Assembly: GCA_021234155.1 (NCBI GenBank)
Contig: JAJEKV010000074.1
Span: forward strand, 1,080,154-1,144,153
DNA: 64,000 nucleotides
Direction of reading: 5' to 3'
Origin: Isoetes taiwanensis
Lineage: Eukaryota; Streptophyta; Lycopodiopsida; Isoetales; Isoetaceae
Below the pieces are notes generated by a model. It did not search any database and was not told the origin of the DNA. It was given only the letters and a program-made list of their open reading frames with translations. Both the position numbers and the translations under genes were made by a program. Positions 12,302 through 26,132 of this stretch are shown here, piece after piece. Every line of letters starts with the position of its first letter. The first letter of the stretch is position 1.

Positions 12302-12393
12302 AGTTTGAATGAAGACCTCGTTCTGGCTCATCCTAAAGCAGGGAACAAAAGTTTGAATCAATACATCCTTCTGCCTCAGCATAAAGCAGGGGG
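12302..12393. repeat. 48-bp diverged tandem duplication
   Basis: Two copies start AGTTTGAAT and end TAAAGCAGGG, with several differences between them. Confidence 0.55.
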
Positions 12394-13059
12394 ATGGTCA
12401 CGGAAGAGCCAAGGATGCATATATCTGAAGAGAAAAAAGGGAAATCGTCATTATGCCAAAACACTTTTATGCAGATGTGGAGAAGAAGGGCCGAATGTGC
12501 TGGATTGGTAGAAATGGGAGCTAGACGAGAGCTATTTAATTTTTCTATTTGTCGTTGGCACAAGATCCTGGAAAACCCGAAACTTAAAAGGACAAAATAA
12601 AGTAGAGGAAAATAAAGCGCATGCCTTTCCTTAACCGGAAGAGCCCACGTTCCGGTTCAAAATGTTCGTTCTCCTTTCTTCACTTTTGAATTTGCCATAA
12701 CTGCCTCAACTAAAGCAAAGGTCGAAAGCCCCTTTGGCACCTACTATCTTTTTTGTTTGCTGATAAAGAAATATGGCAGAACTGGATCCAACTGTACGAA
12801 GCTACCTTCCTCCAGCGCATCTGCTCTTTCATATCCTGCCCAGAGTAAGCCTCCCTTCTTGCCTCAGTCTGCATTCTGTTTGCAAAGAATGAAAAACCCT
12901 CACTACCCTATCTGTCCTCGTTATATCTTAGAACCATGATATGATGGTGCCCCCAATCATATAAATCTCAAGCGTATCATCCCATGGCCTCTTGATGCTC
13001 GCCCAAGCAGCTCGTTAAAGAAAACCCTATAGTAGAAGGATTCGTTGCTTGGATGCATA

Positions 13060-13320
13060 TTCAAAAAGAAAAACAAGGGCAACACTCTTTTTTGATCTTA
13101 AGCCAAGTAGAGAAGCTTCTCCATTCCTGAAGGGATTAAGTTCAGCTTGGAAAATCATAAAAAAACTATTTACGCTTGACATCAACAAATTCGAAGCAGA
13201 AACTTCCCCTCCATGGTGGGTACCAGTGGTTTTGCACAACAAACAGGGCCCCTTAGGCATGGTGGCTGATGCAAGGCATGGTGGCTGATGCAAGGATCGT
13301 AAAAAGGTGGAAAAATTTGT
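13060..13320 (+). pseudogene. Fragment of the 17.8-kb LINE family
   Basis: This stretch encodes EASPFLKGLSSAWKIIKKL and FEAETSPPWWVPV, close to the C-terminal part of the reverse-transcriptase ORF at 21405-21620 of the larger LINE. The similarity stops shortly after KRWKN. It is a short fragment without its own 3' end and carries a 19-bp tandem duplication (13256-13293) that breaks the frame. The open frames that follow (to 13740) were not recognised. Confidence 0.75.
13256..13293. repeat. 19-bp perfect tandem duplication
   Basis: GGCATGGTGGCTGATGCAA is present twice in direct succession inside the LINE fragment; the relative at 21.6 kb has one copy. Confidence 0.9.
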
Positions 13321-13740
13321 GTATGGAAATAGTGCAAGCTGTGCCACATAAACGAGGGAACAAACAAAAGGATTTGTATCTCACGTCAATTGAGAAGAAT
13401 AAGGTGGGTGAGCAGATGAGGATAATAATATACATGTGGGAAGGCAGTACTGACAAGGTTGATGACGCTATTATATGCTCGGTGGAAGACACCACCCAGC
13501 ATCAATTCATGCACTATGTCTTGCACTAGAAAATTACGACCATGCTATGATGACGACAAGTTCAGGAAATCTAAAACCGGAAAAAAGGATCACATTGCTA
13601 GAGGTTTTGATTGGCCATTGCCCTCTTATGAAACCTTAGAAGCTGCTAGTCTTAAATGCAATAGGGATATACTTCTCGAATTTCGTGCATGCAGAAGGTT
13701 TTCGCTAATGACAAGAAACTATCAAACTGCGCCATGAGGA

Positions 13741-15436
13741 CCCAAAAGGATGACAAAATACCCACACAAATGGACAACACATGGCTAACTGCAAGGTGCA
13801 AGGATATAAACAGGGAATTACTTGTGAAGAAATCAGAATCTAGTCTCAGCCCATAGGTGCCTTCTTCGTCAAAGTTGATTCCATCTTGAAAGCACAAGTT
13901 GCCCGAATCTTCAAAGGATAAGTCACCTGATTTTAGGCAAAAATCCTGTTCTGAAAGAAAGTAAGGGCATAAGCAAAGTGTCTAAAAAAAAGAAAAAGTG
14001 ATGACTCTGCTTCAGCATCTACGCATTCGATCGCACATTCGACACCAATAGTTAAAGTCACGTTTAAGGGACCAAGAAAGGCACATCTCAATAATCCAAA
14101 ACAATTGTTGCAGATTGTTTCCTATATTGCTATAACACCCATCCCAGCATTATATTCTTAGCCAGAGGAGTTGGAGTTTAACCCAGCCTATGAAAACAAT
14201 TGGCAGACAAAATAGCATTGAAGTAAAGAAGGTACTATCCAATGGGTGTTTCCTGGTTAAAAAACTGTTAGCATATATTATTGCTCCCCTTTACAAGACA
14301 GACAGGACTAGATCTAATGATCATGTGCATACTCTGTTGAGATCTTTCAAAGACTCCCCACACGAGCAGATCTTGTTTATTCCCACGATAGGCCCAAAAA
14401 AAAAAAAAAAAAAAAAAAGAGATCCTGTACAGTTAATGGGACAAAAATAGTATATCACATCTGGCAATTATTCTATGGCGGTAGCTCAAATCCCTCAAAT
14501 TCTTTGTGAAATGGTCAGTTCCGACGAACAAAAAGCTGAATTTTCGAAAGTGTATGCAAGAAGAAGGGTAAAGTTCTTGAATGGTGACTTGAATAAAATG
14601 GAATAACTGTCTGTCTATCGAATGAAATGAAACCATTGCTAACACAGTATACAGGGAGCCTCTTATTGAGAAACTATGACAACTCAGAAATCAGCATCAA
14701 GCACTCGGCTAACCCATGCAAGGAAAAGCTGAAAACTGGCTGGTATGTTAGTAGTGTCTTATTTGTGTATTTTATAGCTTTAGAGGATTGCCATCACAAT
14801 TCTCTCTATTATGCTTTGCTTTGTTCATCAGGATCGCCTAGGATCTTCCTAAGCTATTCTTATAGGAATTCCATGAAGATGCAATGCCCACACTGAAAGT
14901 TAAGGAGCCGAAAGAAGAAAAGCATTGGATCTTTATGCCCGATGCGATATAGTCTAAGATTTTGGCGATGGCGAGGAAGTGGGTTAAGGAGCAATTGGGC
15001 GACAATCAAGATAATGTCTCGAATAAACTGACAAAAAAATTCTTTAAACAAGACTTTTTTTCTTTGAGGGGCATGTTTGACACTGGGATGAATCATCTAA
15101 TGGATAAGATGTTGGCAAATGTTATTTGAAAACTAAGACAGATTACACGGAGGTTTGTCCTTCAAAAACCCTTCATGGCGGAGATTTTTTAATCATGTAC
15201 AATAATAGGCCAACTGTTATTTGTTGTTTGGTCTCTGTGTATGATAAAGTTCAATTCAATTTCTAATGAGCCCTATTATTGAACATAGAAAATATGATTG
15301 CAGCCATTGCTTCAACAGACATTTCAATGATGGCAAATACACTTTTTGATATCACTTGGATTCATGACTAGTGGTTTTAGTACTTTTAAAATGGCTGACG
15401 AACATCAGTTACACAAAGACCATTACGCCCTACATA
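13741..15436. other. No gene recognised; poly-A tract at about 14396-14419
   Basis: Short frames only. The A-tract could mark the 3' end of a degraded retroelement, but no upstream homology was recognised. Confidence 0.4.
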
Positions 15437-17818
15437 AAAACTACTATCTATAATTTTTTAGAACGCTTATTGAATTGGCAGTTTTATGGAATATGATATG
15501 AACTTCAATAAATCTAGAGGTATAAGATGTCTTTTCGAGATTGCACCTGATAGTTTGTCCCATAGAAGATCCAAGTATTGAGACCTCGAAGTTTTCCAAT
15601 GGAAGCAAGAATACTTCTATTTGGGTGATGCATTGGTGCATCCCTACGACATGTAATAACATATATGGTATGATTGTAAAACGAAGCTGTCACTACAAAT
15701 GACATGTTGATATGATAATATTACAATCAGATCACTAATAAACAAAGGAGACGCAACTTCTGCATCATTGCTTAGTAAAATTACTCTTTTTAACATAGAT
15801 TCGACCTCCATGGCTAACCTCCTTGATTTCATGATAAGCTTCACGAAAAGCTAAAAAACTTAAGGAGCCCGAGGCCCCAATGAATTACAAAGTATTATCG
15901 GCATTATATTGAATAAACAACAATCCATATCACTTTGTTGTTTGCTTGATCCGGACCTCGATTATGTGCAGCTGCAAACAACATAGTAGTTCTTGCAGTC
16001 CATTAAAAAATACAAATAGAATTAAAAAGAAAGATGCATTAAAGTCATACCCCAAACATACCCAACTTTATTTAGCAGCTTCATTGTTTCGAATTCAATG
16101 CTAGATCCACAAACCATATAACAGGTTGAAATAGTATGATGCTAGGTCACTATTTTGATTTGCAAGTAAGCGCCATCTAAAATATATAGTCAGCCGACTA
16201 CTTGAGCTTCAATGAATAAAGTAGGAATGAGGAATTTTCTTTTCGCTAATAGAAAAATGATAAATCCATCAAAAAAAAAAGGGGAACTTCAATTTTTTTT
16301 TAAAAAAGAAAGAGAAGCAAAAAGAAAACAAAATCCAACAGACCTTATTGGCAGTCAGAATACGGGTGCTCAAGTTCAAAATCGAGCTACAGCAAGAACA
16401 GTCTAGACATTCCTTGCAATATGAAGCAATAGTCCATTGATAAGATCTGATATTTCTTTTGCTCCTTGCATCGAATCATACATACAATCATCTTAATGTT
16501 CACATTTTTTATTATTGGAGTATTTGACATGGTAATTACAATTTACCATGGCTAGGATCTCAAGATTCTTTGTTTCACTGGCTAAGATCCACCTATTTGA
16601 GTTTTGCATGCAAATAGAATATGAAAATATACCAAAAGATAAAACTACAACCGCTAGATCTTTTGCTCAAAAGATGCCGCAAGTTGCCAAGCCCCATGCT
16701 GTAGTTAATGCATTGTCCCATTAGCAGGCGGTAAACCAATAAATATAAGAAAATGGCAACATATGCCATGCTCAAAAGGTATACGTAGAGTCCTTCATCC
16801 ATTAGATTATGCCATATAAGGGGTTAACAAGGACTGTTGATGGGAGTTCTTTCACATATTGCTATAAGGAGGAGGAGGAGGAGGAGGAGAGATTTTCGAG
16901 TTATTTAAAGCTCTCCATTAATTTCAAAAAACAGCTCTGAATTGGAAATTGTCTTAGCTTCTGTATAATTCTCATTTTGCTATGATTTAATATTAATTTA
17001 TTCTCAGACATCATCATTATAGCAAATTTGTCATTCTACATGAGAAAATGTACTCTCCACAATTCAAATATATATATGAAATGTAATAGATATATGACTC
17101 CAGATGTTATTGCTACTTTACCCACATACCAGTTAGCATTATTATTTGTAGCCCCCATTTCAATCACGAACAATGAAAACATCAGAATAAGACATAATCA
17201 AAGCAGTGATGAAAACAAAGCAGGGCCGCAATCTTATACGAGCCGCCATCTAAACCGCAATGGTCCCCACTAATAAAGCGTCATCTACATGACCTATAAT
17301 CTGTGAACATGAGATCTAGAAAGCATCGAAGTGGAGGCTCCAAAGCCTTCGATTCTTTATACGAAGGATGGTTACTCATCGATAGATTTGCGTATGGCGA
17401 ATAATATCTCTTCAAGAGATTAGTATATAAATCAAAATATGTTGTTTCCATGAACTTTATAATACACTAGATAGTACATGTGATGTGTCTATACTTACCA
17501 AATGTGCATGAAATAAACCAAATATATCATCCATATAGCATGTCCCTTCATGATTTAAATACCATATAACTTGATGCATTTTGCTATATGCACAATGCGA
17601 ACATTTAACAATCATTACCATAAGCAAATTTCACCATAATCAACATGTAAATTGCATATCACGAATATTGAGCACATCTTTGATTTTATCGAAATGTTCC
17701 AAAGACGATAACAAAAAGAAATCAAGTTATATTTAACCAATCATTGTGAAACTACAATTGGGAGAGTGGTCGACTTTAGCATCCCATCAAAATCACCCGC
17801 ATTGTTATAAATGTCTTA
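15437..17818 (+). repeat. Segmental duplication, copy 1, left part
   Basis: Many blocks recur in the same order about 10.5-11.5 kb to the right. Examples are TAGGATCTCAAGATTCTTT at 16553 and 28012, and the block around TTGTAGCCCCCATTT at 17146 and 28562. Divergence and indels are substantial, so the duplication is old. A GGA microsatellite lies at about 16867-16890. No intact gene is seen in the block. Confidence 0.75.
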
Positions 17819-18327
17819 CAAATGTATATTGCCCATAACGTTTGAAGCATCCAACAATTCATCTGCAACTTACGGGGCTTTCGCTCCGCATGAGGTAAAC
17901 TATGATCTTTGCTATTCAATTTCAAATTCAACCCCATTAGTTGTAGCTTCTGCCACTGATCAAGCCCTCTTAGAGAGGGCTAAAATCAATGCATTAGGGA
18001 TTGTCACAACACCTAAAGAAATGGCCCCAATAGTATGTGTGAATGCATATGGGGCAATCCAAAAACTGAAAACCGCAGTAGTAGGGGCAGGAAAGGGTGC
18101 TCCTGTTAGTCTGGCTGGCCGGCTCAGTAATGGAAGACATAGAGATAGATGGAAATGGAAAGGATAGACAAACAGATGATAAACTAGCAGAACTAAGGTA
18201 CAAGTCTGCAGCATCTATAGAAGCAATAGAGGATCTCAGCACACATGAAGAGATTAGGCCTACCTCAACATGAATCGCTAAAGGCATTGGGAGTAACTTC
18301 TTCCTCATCCCTTTTTATAGCGAAGTA

Positions 18328-18735
18328 GTGGTAGATAAGATGGTGTCTCGAGCAGTAGATTCTTTCATGGGGGACTACATCTTATATCAGTGCTACTCAC
18401 CCGGCTTCTCTCCCCATCAAATCTCGGCCATCAAAATCCCATGTTGGTTAGAGATCGAACACTTACCTCCAGACATGTTGGTACTTGAGGTCTTAAAAGC
18501 TAACATAGTGAGAGCATATATTTCACATTCCAAAGGTCCAAAGATTTGTGTGGCAATCCTGGCAATGGCAGGCATACCCAAAAGGGTTGTAGTTAAAAGT
18601 GGCAAATGCTCTTTCAAGTTTCCTCTGAAACTGACCAATAGATGGGAAATATACAGAATGTTCCCAGATATAAAAATTGAAGGGCTAGAAGAGAAACCCC
18701 AAGTCAGGTCTAAAAAAGCCGGGACTCCCCAATGA
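18328..18735 (+). pseudogene. LINE ORF1-like (DUF4283-type) piece
   Basis: The 135-residue frame resembles the nucleic-acid-binding ORF1 of plant L1 elements: LPPDMLVLEVLKANIVRAYI and GIPKRVVVKSGKCSFKF fit the DUF4283 style in which a rigid substitution-tolerant fold precedes a zinc knuckle. The knuckle itself was not found. The preceding frame 17811-18167 may be its broken upstream part; its ATG lies in the target duplication, so the native start is gone. It would bind the LINE RNA in an intact element. Confidence 0.5.
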
Positions 18736-19336
18736 CAAGCATCGACCGGCCCTAATGATCCTCCCACATCCAATGGTGCACTAGTCAATCATCTCGTCAC
18801 TCTAGTAAGTATCCCCCCAAGCGCCTCTAGCCAGGGAGGTGAGAACCACTGCTCCAACAATGTGGGTTAGCCATCACAACCCCATAATCCCATAAGTTTA
18901 CCAAAAGCAGAAGATCATTCACGGGAAGTGGTAGGATCCAGACAAAAAGGGAGGACCAGAAACATTGCTCGGAGGAGCGGTGCTCCCGGTCAAAACCTCT
19001 TTTCCAAGCATCTTCTAGTACTCACATTGTCCCAGGGACAAACAATCCTTTCTCTCAGTACATTTTGGAAGTAACAAATGCAGAGAATAGAACGCTTTCA
19101 GAAAAGAAAGGAGAGATTGAGAGAGATATAGTATTATATGGGGTACTGGATGATATCGAGAGAGTCATCCCTTCAAACAAAAATAAGTGGGCAGATCTAA
19201 TGGAAGAGGAGGATAAGGTGGATGAAGATCCCCCTATTCTAACAAGGAAAAAAAATAAAATGGAAACAGGAACAGGCACAGAAGCAGAACAATTGGATAG
19301 CACCAAAAGGAAAAAGGGTTGTCAAACTTCCCCTAA

Positions 19337-19990
19337 TGAATTATAAAATTCTCAGCTGGAATATTAGAGGAGTAAAATCCTCTGAATACAAGAAGAGCAG
19401 GTTAACAAGTGCCATAAAGGGGATTAACCCAGATGTGATATGCTTGCAGGAGCATAAGTGTAAAAATGAAGAAATACAGAGTTGTTCAAAGTAATAGGTT
19501 ATGAATATGTGGGTGTTGCTGCAGTAAAGAAAATCTCTAGTGGAGGGACCTTTATCGCGTGGAAAAAAGATGTAAAAGTATGTGATTCATAGGTAGATAG
19601 ATTTGAAAGATGGTCCATAATTTTATGGCAACAAGAAGGTAAAGTGTGGGGCTTGGTGAATGTTTATGCCCATAACAACCCCAGAGGTAGAGGCGCCCTA
19701 TGGGCCATTCTTAGGCACAAATTAAAAGGTTTTGGGAACTAGGTAGCTTGGATTATGGTAGGAGATTTCAACATGGTGGAGGCAGCTATGGATAGACAAG
19801 GGGTATCATCTGAAGTCGTGCATGGGTTTGAGAAAGTCCAGTGGTGTAAAATGTTAGAAGATATAGGCTTGATGGAAGTAGATGGCGATGGTGTAATGGA
19901 TGAGTAGGTACGGGAAGGACCTATGCAAGACATGACAGATGCTACATCAACGATGAAGCACTCTCCATCCTTCCAAACCTTCATAGATCC
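19337..19990 (+). pseudogene. LINE APE-type endonuclease domain
   Basis: The sequence starts YKILSWNIRG and continues with DVICLQEHKC and VGDFNMVEAAMDRQG, the asparagine, glutamate and GDFN active-site blocks of apurinic-type endonucleases that nick the target DNA in L1 retrotransposition. The C-terminal SDH block was not found. Stops and a frameshift interrupt it. Confidence 0.85.
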
Positions 19991-20199
19991 AATCTTCTAA
20001 AAAATGCTGTCTCGGTTCACAATCCACAGGTGATATCTACTCAGATTTGCCATTAGAACTTTTAAAACAACATCCAAATTCAACACCAGATACCTGAATG
20101 ATCCAGAATTTGTGGGGGCTTGCAAAAACATATGGCAATCAGCTTTTAGAATGGATTCTGGATGGAAACCATGATAACGGTCCGGGGCAATTTAAAAAA

Positions 20200-21150
20200 T
20201 TATGCCAAAGATTTCATCGCCTTGGTACCCAAGTGTAAGGAGCCAAGCACAATTAATGCTATCACACTGTTGTCTACATTTTACAAAATCATAGCCAAGG
20301 CTATGGCAGAGAAGATCAAACCAATTCTAAGGAAGGTAGTCACAGGCCCAATCTGACTTCCTTCCGGGTAGGAGCATTATGAGCAATGTGGAGGCAACTT
20401 TTGAAGGGTTGCACTTGGCCAGAAAAACAGGTCAAAAAATAGCCTATCTAAAGCTAGATTTCACCAAGGCATATGACAGCATTAGATGGAATTTTTTGCA
20501 TAGAATGATGCTCAATCTGGATTTTGTGGGGAATTTTTTACAAAAGGGGTAATGAAACTTCTGAGATCTGCTCAAGTCCGCAGTCTTATTTCAAGGAGAA
20601 CCATCTCCAATATTTGACATTAAGAGGGGCATCAGGCAAGGTTGTCCCTTGGCCCCCTTCCTCTTCAATATAGCAGCAGAAGCTCTCTCATAGATTTTCT
20701 TGCAAGCCTCTGGAGACGATCTCATTCAAGAACTAGAAATGTGGGATGGTTCTCAACAAATCTGTAACCAGTATGCAGACGACTCATTTTTGTTTATAGA
20801 GGCAGAGGAAAATAACTTGTCATGTGCAGGCTAATTATTGGCCACCTTCTTAATAGCTTCAGGTTGCCTCATAAATTGGAATGCTCAGTGCAATGGCCTT
20901 TGGAGAACAGGCATCCTACAGTTTTTGAAAGTTTACCATGGAAAATTACCCCCGAGGGCGAAAACTCCAGCTTGTTAGGAATCCCAGTGAGCATGAACAT
21001 CATCAATGTACAAATATGGGACGAAATGCTGCTACGCCTTCATAAATGCCATGGAGGATTACTGTGGAAAAACGTGTGTTAAGTAATATGTATGTATACA
21101 TGTCATCCATTCTACTTGCTTCTAGGGAGAAGGTGCAAGAATTAGAAGGG
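20200..21150 (+). pseudogene. LINE reverse transcriptase domain
   Basis: Blocks in order are FYKIIAKAMAEKIKPIL (about 20281), LPGRSIMSNVEATFEGLH (20365), YLKLDFTKAYDSIRW (20445), RQGCPLAPFLFN (20631) and QYADDSFLF (20772). The catalytic YADD and the LDFTKAYD aspartate are retained, but the blocks are spread over frames with stops. This is the L1-type enzyme that performs target-primed reverse transcription. Confidence 0.9.
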
Positions 21151-21192
21151 TTGATTCACAACTTCTTCTAGGGAGGAAACGAAGAAGGTGCA

Positions 21193-22090
21193 GTGGTCAA
21201 AATTGCTCGGTGGAAATGCAAGAGGGATAAAATAGAAGGGGGAATTGGTATGTTTGACATAGTATTACAGAGCAAAGTATTAATAGCCAAATTCATATGG
21301 ATGATCCTGCAGAAAAGGGTGAAGTCTCCATGTATGCACCCCATCATCCAGGCTCTCTCATTTTCATGCAAGCATAGTAAGCCCCCCGTCAAGGTATCGC
21401 TCCCATGGTCACTTTTCTTTGATCTTAAGCCAAACAGAGAAGCCTCCCCCTTCTTGAAGGGACTTATTTCGTCTTGGAACGCCATAAAGAAGCTATTCAC
21501 GCTTGACATCAGCAAATTTGAAGCAGAGACCTCCCCTCCATGGTGGATACTAGTGGAAATGCACAATAAACAAGGCCCTTTAGGTATGGTGGTTGATGCA
21601 AAGATTGTGAAGAGATGGAAAAACTGTGGTATACATTCTTATGCTCAATGGTATATGGGAGAGCAATTAGCCAGCTGGGTAGCTTTTTAGGTCCGCTTCC
21701 ATTTTAAGGAGGCAGATAAAATAATTTGGGAATGTGTGGCTACAATACTCCCAAGCACAATGTGCATAGGAGATCATAACCCATGGGTCGTGCATCCTTC
21801 CATACAACAAAACAAGTTTGTGAAGTCATGTTACAGTAGTTTGAAGACTAAGGAGTTACCTCCAGTATCTACCAAGTGGGAGCTAGTGACAACCTTAAAA
21901 ACATCCGGAGAAACGCTTGGTTGAAATACCTTCCTTCATGAATCAATGCCTTTCTTTGGCAAGTGATCCATAGGGTCCCAAGGGTTAATCATCTAGTCTC
22001 CAAGTGGGACAATAATGTGAGCCCACTCTGCCCCTCGTGTAAAGAGGAAGAGGAATCCATAGAACATTGCCTGGTGGAATGTGAGATGTT
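21193..22090 (+). pseudogene. LINE reverse-transcriptase C-terminus with zf-RVT
   Basis: The frame at 21193-21690 is the post-thumb region and includes the block shared with the fragment at 13 kb. At 22027-22085 the sequence CPSCKEEEESIEHCLVEC forms the CxxC...HxxxxC zinc knuckle (zf-RVT) that typically closes plant L1 ORF2. Confidence 0.75.
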
Positions 22091-22527
22091 GCACTTGTAG
22101 TCTAGATAGCTTTGAGTAGTCTTTAGGAACTAAGGAATTGCTATTGGGTATTCTCCCTCCAGAATGGTATCCCATGAAGAAGATGCCCTTCCACATAGGG
22201 CCTGGACAATTTGGTCAATATGGAAAAAGGGGAACGCCCTAATCTTCAATGAGAACAGGAGAAATTCATATCATCAAACCAACTACACATGGTACTAGAA
22301 AGACTAGAAAAATACAGGTTAGTGTTTGAAAGTGAAGAAGAAGTAAAGGAAGAAATATGGGGCGGATATTTAAATCTACTCTAGGTCAGAAAAGAGAATA
22401 ATACAAGTTGGAGCCATGTAGCTATTTCCATCTCATATTCGTAGATGGGTGCACCCCTGCCATGTGGCTTTGTATCATTCTCTCTAAATAAATAAAATTA
22501 TTTTTATCCCTAAAAAAAAATGTCTTA

Positions 22528-22870
22528 AGCAGAAAAAAAGTCTTGTAGAGCACAATCTTACACGTCTGTTTCTGACGAGAAGTGTTCATCATTGATAGTC
22601 TAATACCAAGATAGTATGGACCCCAAGAGTGGTTGATAGCCTCCATATGAAATGGCATTAAAGGCTCGAGAAGCTGAGTTTTAAGGACAGAGAGCAATAA
22701 AACGAAAATAGGTGTGAAGTGAAGATGTAAAGTTTAGGGTCGAACACGGAATACGTGTGTCAAGATGGGAATGCTTGAGCAAGGAGTCCTTATATATACT
22801 TCAATGTGTGAGCTATTCTAGGGTTGGCAAAGATGAGGTGAGAATAAAAATGAGGTTGTTGTGGAATAGG
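22528..22870 (+). repeat. Segmental duplication, copy 1, right part
   Basis: After the LINE, similarity to the right-hand copy resumes: GGCTCGAGAAGCTGAGTTT at 22662 matches 29420, and the sequence stays collinear to about 22870, equivalent to about 29750 in copy 2. Copy 2 then has a TGAGGG array and an ERF gene, neither of which is found here. Confidence 0.75.
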
Positions 22871-22924
22871 ACTTCCCTTAGTACGCACATCATGATGCAT
22901 AGAGAACCCATATAATACCCCTAA

Positions 22925-23018
22925 TGCTTCCTATTTGTCCCATTGGGGACTCTCTGTATCTTTATTATTATTAATAATAACAAAAAACACACTCTTACCC
23001 TTAAAAAAAAAAAAAAAA
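22925..23018 (+). mobile_element. Possible short LINE 3' end
   Basis: GGGGACTCTCTGTATCTTT, AT-rich trinucleotides, then ACTCTTACCCTT and an 18-base A-tract resemble the 3' end and tail of plant L1 elements. It would be an extremely 5'-truncated copy. No target duplication was verified. Confidence 0.4.
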
Positions 23019-25936
23019 AAACCTTTTAAATCTGTCACCAGACTTCCATCCTTAATACTCTTTGCAAGAATATCAAGTCTGCAATTAGCAGCCCAAGAAA
23101 ACATACAGGTAATATTTTCTTGGCCAAGACTAGGCTTAGTTGTTTAAGATATCAAATACTTCAAATCATATTCTATGCCTATATTCTTTTTTCTGGAGAC
23201 AATAAGTCAAAATCTTATATTCCATATCTTTCAATATTACTTTTTTCCGAAACAATAAGCCAGAAACATGTATTCTATTCTATTCTATTCATATGTTGCA
23301 TTATGAAAAACACCTTATCATGTCTAAAGAGCATTACAGCATAGCAGATGATTTATTTTCTGCATACATCTCTTACATTTGCCATAGGCATCTAAATACA
23401 TTTTCGTTGTAAAGCACCATCTCATTTAGAACATTCTTACTTGAAGTCTCGTAAATACCTCCAACCATAAGCTTGAGAGAAAATAGAGAAATTCACCAAA
23501 GCATGGAGCAAGAAACCTGGTTACCTGCAGTGAACCAGCCAAAAATTAGCCTAAGAAGGGTAATTATGACAAAGACCGGTAAGCTATAGGTTATCTTGGG
23601 TTATCCCTTCACCATGCATAAAAAGGCAACATGAACATGCAAAATTAATAAGAAAACCATCGATCTGGTCATACGCTATACCATCTAGCTTCATGTAAGT
23701 CTATAATCGATATGGCTATTTATGCAAAATTCAAAGTCTTTTACCTTTGCCTAAACTTCGTGGAATAATTTAGCCTTGTAGATCCTTGTAGATCTGGTTC
23801 TAAGAGCCCAAAGCTCAAAAACATCAAACATTGGAAGTCCCTAAGGTATTAAACCAATCCTAGATCAAATGGATCTAAGGTTGCTTTCTTCATATATAAA
23901 AAAAATAAGAGCAACCAGCATTTTTCGATACATTATACCACAAACCCACTATATATTTGCAAAGATATCATCCCCAACACACCATCATTAGTTCAAGAGC
24001 AAAGATCCCAAGGTATTAAGACTTGCGATCTAGTTTTAAAGCCCTCTTAGCTAAGCTTAAAAGCTCAAAAGCATCAAATATTGGAAGTCCCTACAATCAT
24101 AAACCATTTTCCGAAGAAGCAATACTCTATCAAATGAATCAGGTTTATTTTCTTAAAATCAAAACTAAGAGCAAAGGCCAAAGCATTTTCAAGCATATTA
24201 CAATAAAACCCAGCTTATATTGTGAGTGTAGCATCACGCAAATAGCATAAAGAAATCAATAATCCTAAATAGAACCTCGATTGTATTGCGCTCCGGGGGA
24301 TAACTCCGGTTGACTCATTTGTTCATGGCGGCATATGCCTCGTTGCCTTCCTAATCTTCCGTGCCATAGCTCTAAAAATCTCCTCAATCCTTGTTGGCAC
24401 GATCGGGACCGACCATGCCTTTGAACGAAATAGAGTGCAAGGAAAACCCTCTTCATAAAAAAATGGTGAAAGCCCTCTCGTATTTTAACTCCCAAATTTT
24501 GCTTCGACAGATTGCCGATTAACTCATATATGTTAATGCCATCTGGATTGGCTAGTTAGGCGAATCCTAGCCTATGTATATATCTAAAACCTAGAATCCA
24601 TCTTTTGAACCCTAGAATCCATCTTAGCTGTTCAAATCTTAGCTATTAGTCACAATGATACCCAAAAATAAAACATCCACATTACATAAGCTAAAGCTTT
24701 AACGTCTCCCAACTTTTCACAATTTATATGCTTCTTCATTTCTTCTTCGTATGGATATGCTTCTATCCTTTTAACACTTATTTCTTTTTATGGTAGAACC
24801 AATATATTTACCTCTCTTTTCTTTGCAAGTCGCCATCCTTAGCTTTTTCTTTTTTCCAAGTGGTCATAAGACTATAAGAGGTAAAGTATGTCACACATGT
24901 GCATGCAACAAAGCTTTTGCATAGGAAGTAGCAAGTGGCAACTTGCATGTAACGAGGACATGCCTTTTCCAAAAATGCAACAAGGCTAATGCAACCTCAA
25001 ATTTAAAGTACCAATATGAAATAACTCTTTCCCATATGTTAACATTTCTAACAAATAAATGTCTTTGTTATTTTTACTTTAATAAAAAAAAAAAAAAAAA
25101 AAAAGAGAGAAATAAAATAAGAATGAATAGATGAGGGAGACAGTGAGATTGGTATAAAAATGAGCATGAGGGATACATAATAGCAAGACCAAGTGTGTTC
25201 CATTCTTTTTCTTTTATTTGCATGTTTGATAGCCTAAATACTAGAGCACAATGTGCCTCATTCCAATCTTATGGCATATGCCTTCATTTGACTTCAAATT
25301 ATATACCATGTTTATAACGAAGAAGCAACCCTACATGAAAGCCATACTACATATATGCAAGACATAACATCTTATGGCTTTATTCCTAGATCTCATTTGC
25401 TATGGAGCTTTATCACTTTGAATCTAACCGATATACTTATTCATTTTTTGGCAAAGTAATATGGGCAATGTAGCACATTCCATCAATAATATATTGGCAG
25501 CATATGGTGTGCAAGTTGAGTTTATTAAGCACATAATATTTACTGTATATTTTTAGTAAAATCTAATAATATATTAGTTAGAAATCTTAAACTTCATGTC
25601 AAGGACTTTGTAGAGGAACATGTATTGGATCCTTGGTGATGCAATCTACTTTAGATTTGTACACTACAGATTGAGTTCAAATAAAGAAACCTGAATTAGC
25701 AAGTGGTGCAGTTCTGTCAGAATAGACTACACCTTGCAGAAATGGCAAAGGGTTTCACTTGGAATTTTTATTTCAATTTTATTTTATGTTTTATCTTATA
25801 TTTTATTTTCAAGAAATGTCGCACCGTGATGCCTATGCAAAGCGTCTAATGTTCATTGCATTGCAACGTGATGTTGTCGTAGTGCGACATGATGTCTCAT
25901 AGATGTCGCTAATCGGCCACTTTGTAGTTGTGATAG
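23019..25936. other. No gene recognised; diverged 250-bp-spaced repeat
   Basis: Segments at about 23790-23960 and 24035-24215 are diverged copies, sharing ATTGGAAGTCCCT at 23830 and 24079. A 22-base A-tract lies at about 25083. Open frames are short and unremarkable. Confidence 0.45.
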
Positions 25937-26132
25937 GAACTATCTATAAATATTCCAAATGTTTATTAGTGAAATTGGAGCAGCATTATGGAATATGTTG
26001 TACTTCAATAAATATGGTTCGCACAAAAGATTCAAGTATTAGATCTCAAAATTTTGAAGCTAATTAGGAAGCAAGAATCCTCCCTTTTGGATGTCGCATT
26101 GATGCATCTGTGCCACATGTAATAAAATGGGT

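Larger units (their letters stand above)
17819..22517 (+). mobile_element. L1-type LINE with target-site duplications
   Basis: The element ends in an A-run after TTTTTATCCCTAAAAAA. It is flanked by AAATGTCTTA at 17809-17818 and 22518-22527, a 10-bp target duplication whose left edge is ambiguous with the tail. The paralogous site near 29270-29285 lacks the insert (ACAAATGTCTCAAGCAG), which confirms both boundaries. In order it carries an ORF1-like piece, an APE-type endonuclease, a reverse transcriptase and a C-terminal zinc knuckle. At 4.7 kb it is shorter than usual plant L1 elements: the 5' end looks truncated and the stretch between endonuclease and reverse transcriptase is reduced. Many stops make it inactive. 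Confidence 0.9.
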